DNA of 43,498 nucleotides, from NCBI GenBank assembly GCA_026993075.1, contig JALWUQ010000065.1, positions 1 to 43,498 of the forward strand, given 5' to 3'. A program made the translations under genes and the position numbers. A model generated the notes under the pieces. It had not been told where the DNA came from and did no database searches. It worked only from the letters and a program-made list of their open reading frames with translations. The DNA is from Campylobacteraceae bacterium. GTDB lineage: Bacteria; Campylobacterota; Campylobacteria; Campylobacterales; JALSKU01. Below are positions 43,252-43,498 of the stretch, piece after piece. Position 1 is the first letter of the stretch. The number at the start of each line of letters is the position of its first letter.

Positions 43252-43263
43252 GAACGATTGTTC
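43252..43263. promoter_or_regulatory. TetR operator box 3
   Basis: GAACGATTGTTC is identical to box 2 and 32 bases from it. Confidence 0.7.
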
Positions 43264-43439
43264 ATATAAGAAAATATATTGATTAATATATAAGTATATT
43301 TGTATCAAAAATAAATATAAAATAGATGGTATTATTGCTGTAAATTAGGCAATAGAGATAGTATATAAATACATAAGATGTCATTGCCGTAAAAATATTT
43401 AAGTTTAAAACTATTTACTCTTAGCTTAATAAATTTTGC
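43264..43439. other. AT-rich non-coding stretch between operator boxes
   Basis: This is part of the 347-bp gene-free right end (43152-43498). Apart from a short TATTGC/GCAATA inverted repeat near 43335-43355, I see no gene or clear promoter. Confidence 0.5.
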
Positions 43440-43451
43440 GAACAACTGTTT
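43440..43451. promoter_or_regulatory. TetR operator box 4 (one mismatch)
   Basis: GAACAACTGTTT equals box 1 except for the last base. It lies 188 bases from box 3, directly before the right-edge palindrome, and may control a rightward gene outside the window. Confidence 0.5.
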
Positions 43452-43460
43452 TTATAAATA

Positions 43461-43498
43461 TGTATTATTATACATAAAATTTTATGTATAATAATACA
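43461..43498. repeat. 38-bp perfect palindrome ending at the window edge
   Basis: TGTATTATTATACATAAAA is followed at once by its exact reverse complement, with no spacer. The second arm ends at the last base of the window, so the true extent cannot be seen. Confidence 0.85.

Overview
The window looks like a chromosomal contig from a low-GC, flagellated member of the Campylobacterota (epsilonproteobacteria, broadly Sulfurimonas-like). Pointers are the AT-rich sequence, flagellar genes scattered in small blocks behind sigma-54 and sigma-28 type promoters, an atpB gene on its own away from other ATP synthase genes, and the run ruvA - ddl - phd-type antitoxin - alpha/beta hydrolase - murF with a membrane-anchored MurF. 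This assignment comes from gene content and order recalled from known families. I could not run a search, and genus is not decided. No rRNA, tRNA, CRISPR array, transposase or phage gene was seen.

Layout. (1) 1-9211: ubiD, then two flagellar blocks pointing away from each other. The leftward block is flaG-fliD-fliS-(fliT-like) behind a sigma-28 site. The rightward block is a small unknown gene and rsmD, then flgI-flgJ behind a sigma-54 site, then flgM-flgN-flgK behind a second sigma-28 site. (2) 9245-13385: an ABC permease, a TIGR02757 protein, a 262-bp structured palindromic element (MITE-like), atpB plus a small membrane protein, a candidate cloverleaf RNA, and two secreted DUF1566 proteins. 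(3) 13526-20574: gatB, a voltage-sensor-type K+ channel with RCK domain, a second RCK protein, gpsA, a small monooxygenase-fold protein, and a KtrB/KtrA-type K+ uptake pair. (4) 20586-27005 (leftward): pyrD, an M16 peptidase, dapA, a FabL-like reductase, pgsA, rseP and yggS. (5) 27181-37840: a phasin-like protein and a UbiB/AarF kinase; cysS and murJ leftward; then fapA-like (DUF342), ruvA, ddl, an orphan Phd antitoxin, a hydrolase and murF. (6) 37900-43498: pta-ackA, a guanine-deaminase-like enzyme, a 27-codon antisense small ORF, flgH behind a sigma-54 site, and a TetR regulator with four matching operators. The window ends in a 38-bp perfect palindrome.

How it works together. The flagellar genes follow the usual Campylobacterota hierarchy: sigma-54 for rings and rod (flgI, flgJ, flgH), sigma-28 for late genes (flaG-fliD-fliS, flgM-flgN-flgK). 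Four genes concern K+ movement (channel/RCK and KtrB/KtrA). Cell-envelope and lipid genes (murJ, murF, ddl, dapA, pgsA, rseP, FabL-like, gpsA) are spread through the middle. Pta-AckA provides acetyl-CoA/acetate interconversion.

The most unusual signals are the 262-bp three-way-junction palindromic element with a solo terminal repeat forming the stop codon of ubiD; a 111-nt cloverleaf with a possible kissing loop ahead of a DUF1566 gene; two genes (ktrB/trkH and ubiB) whose conserved N-termini can only be reached from ATT/ATC-type start codons; and a perfect-consensus tetR promoter whose spacer is the repressor operator.
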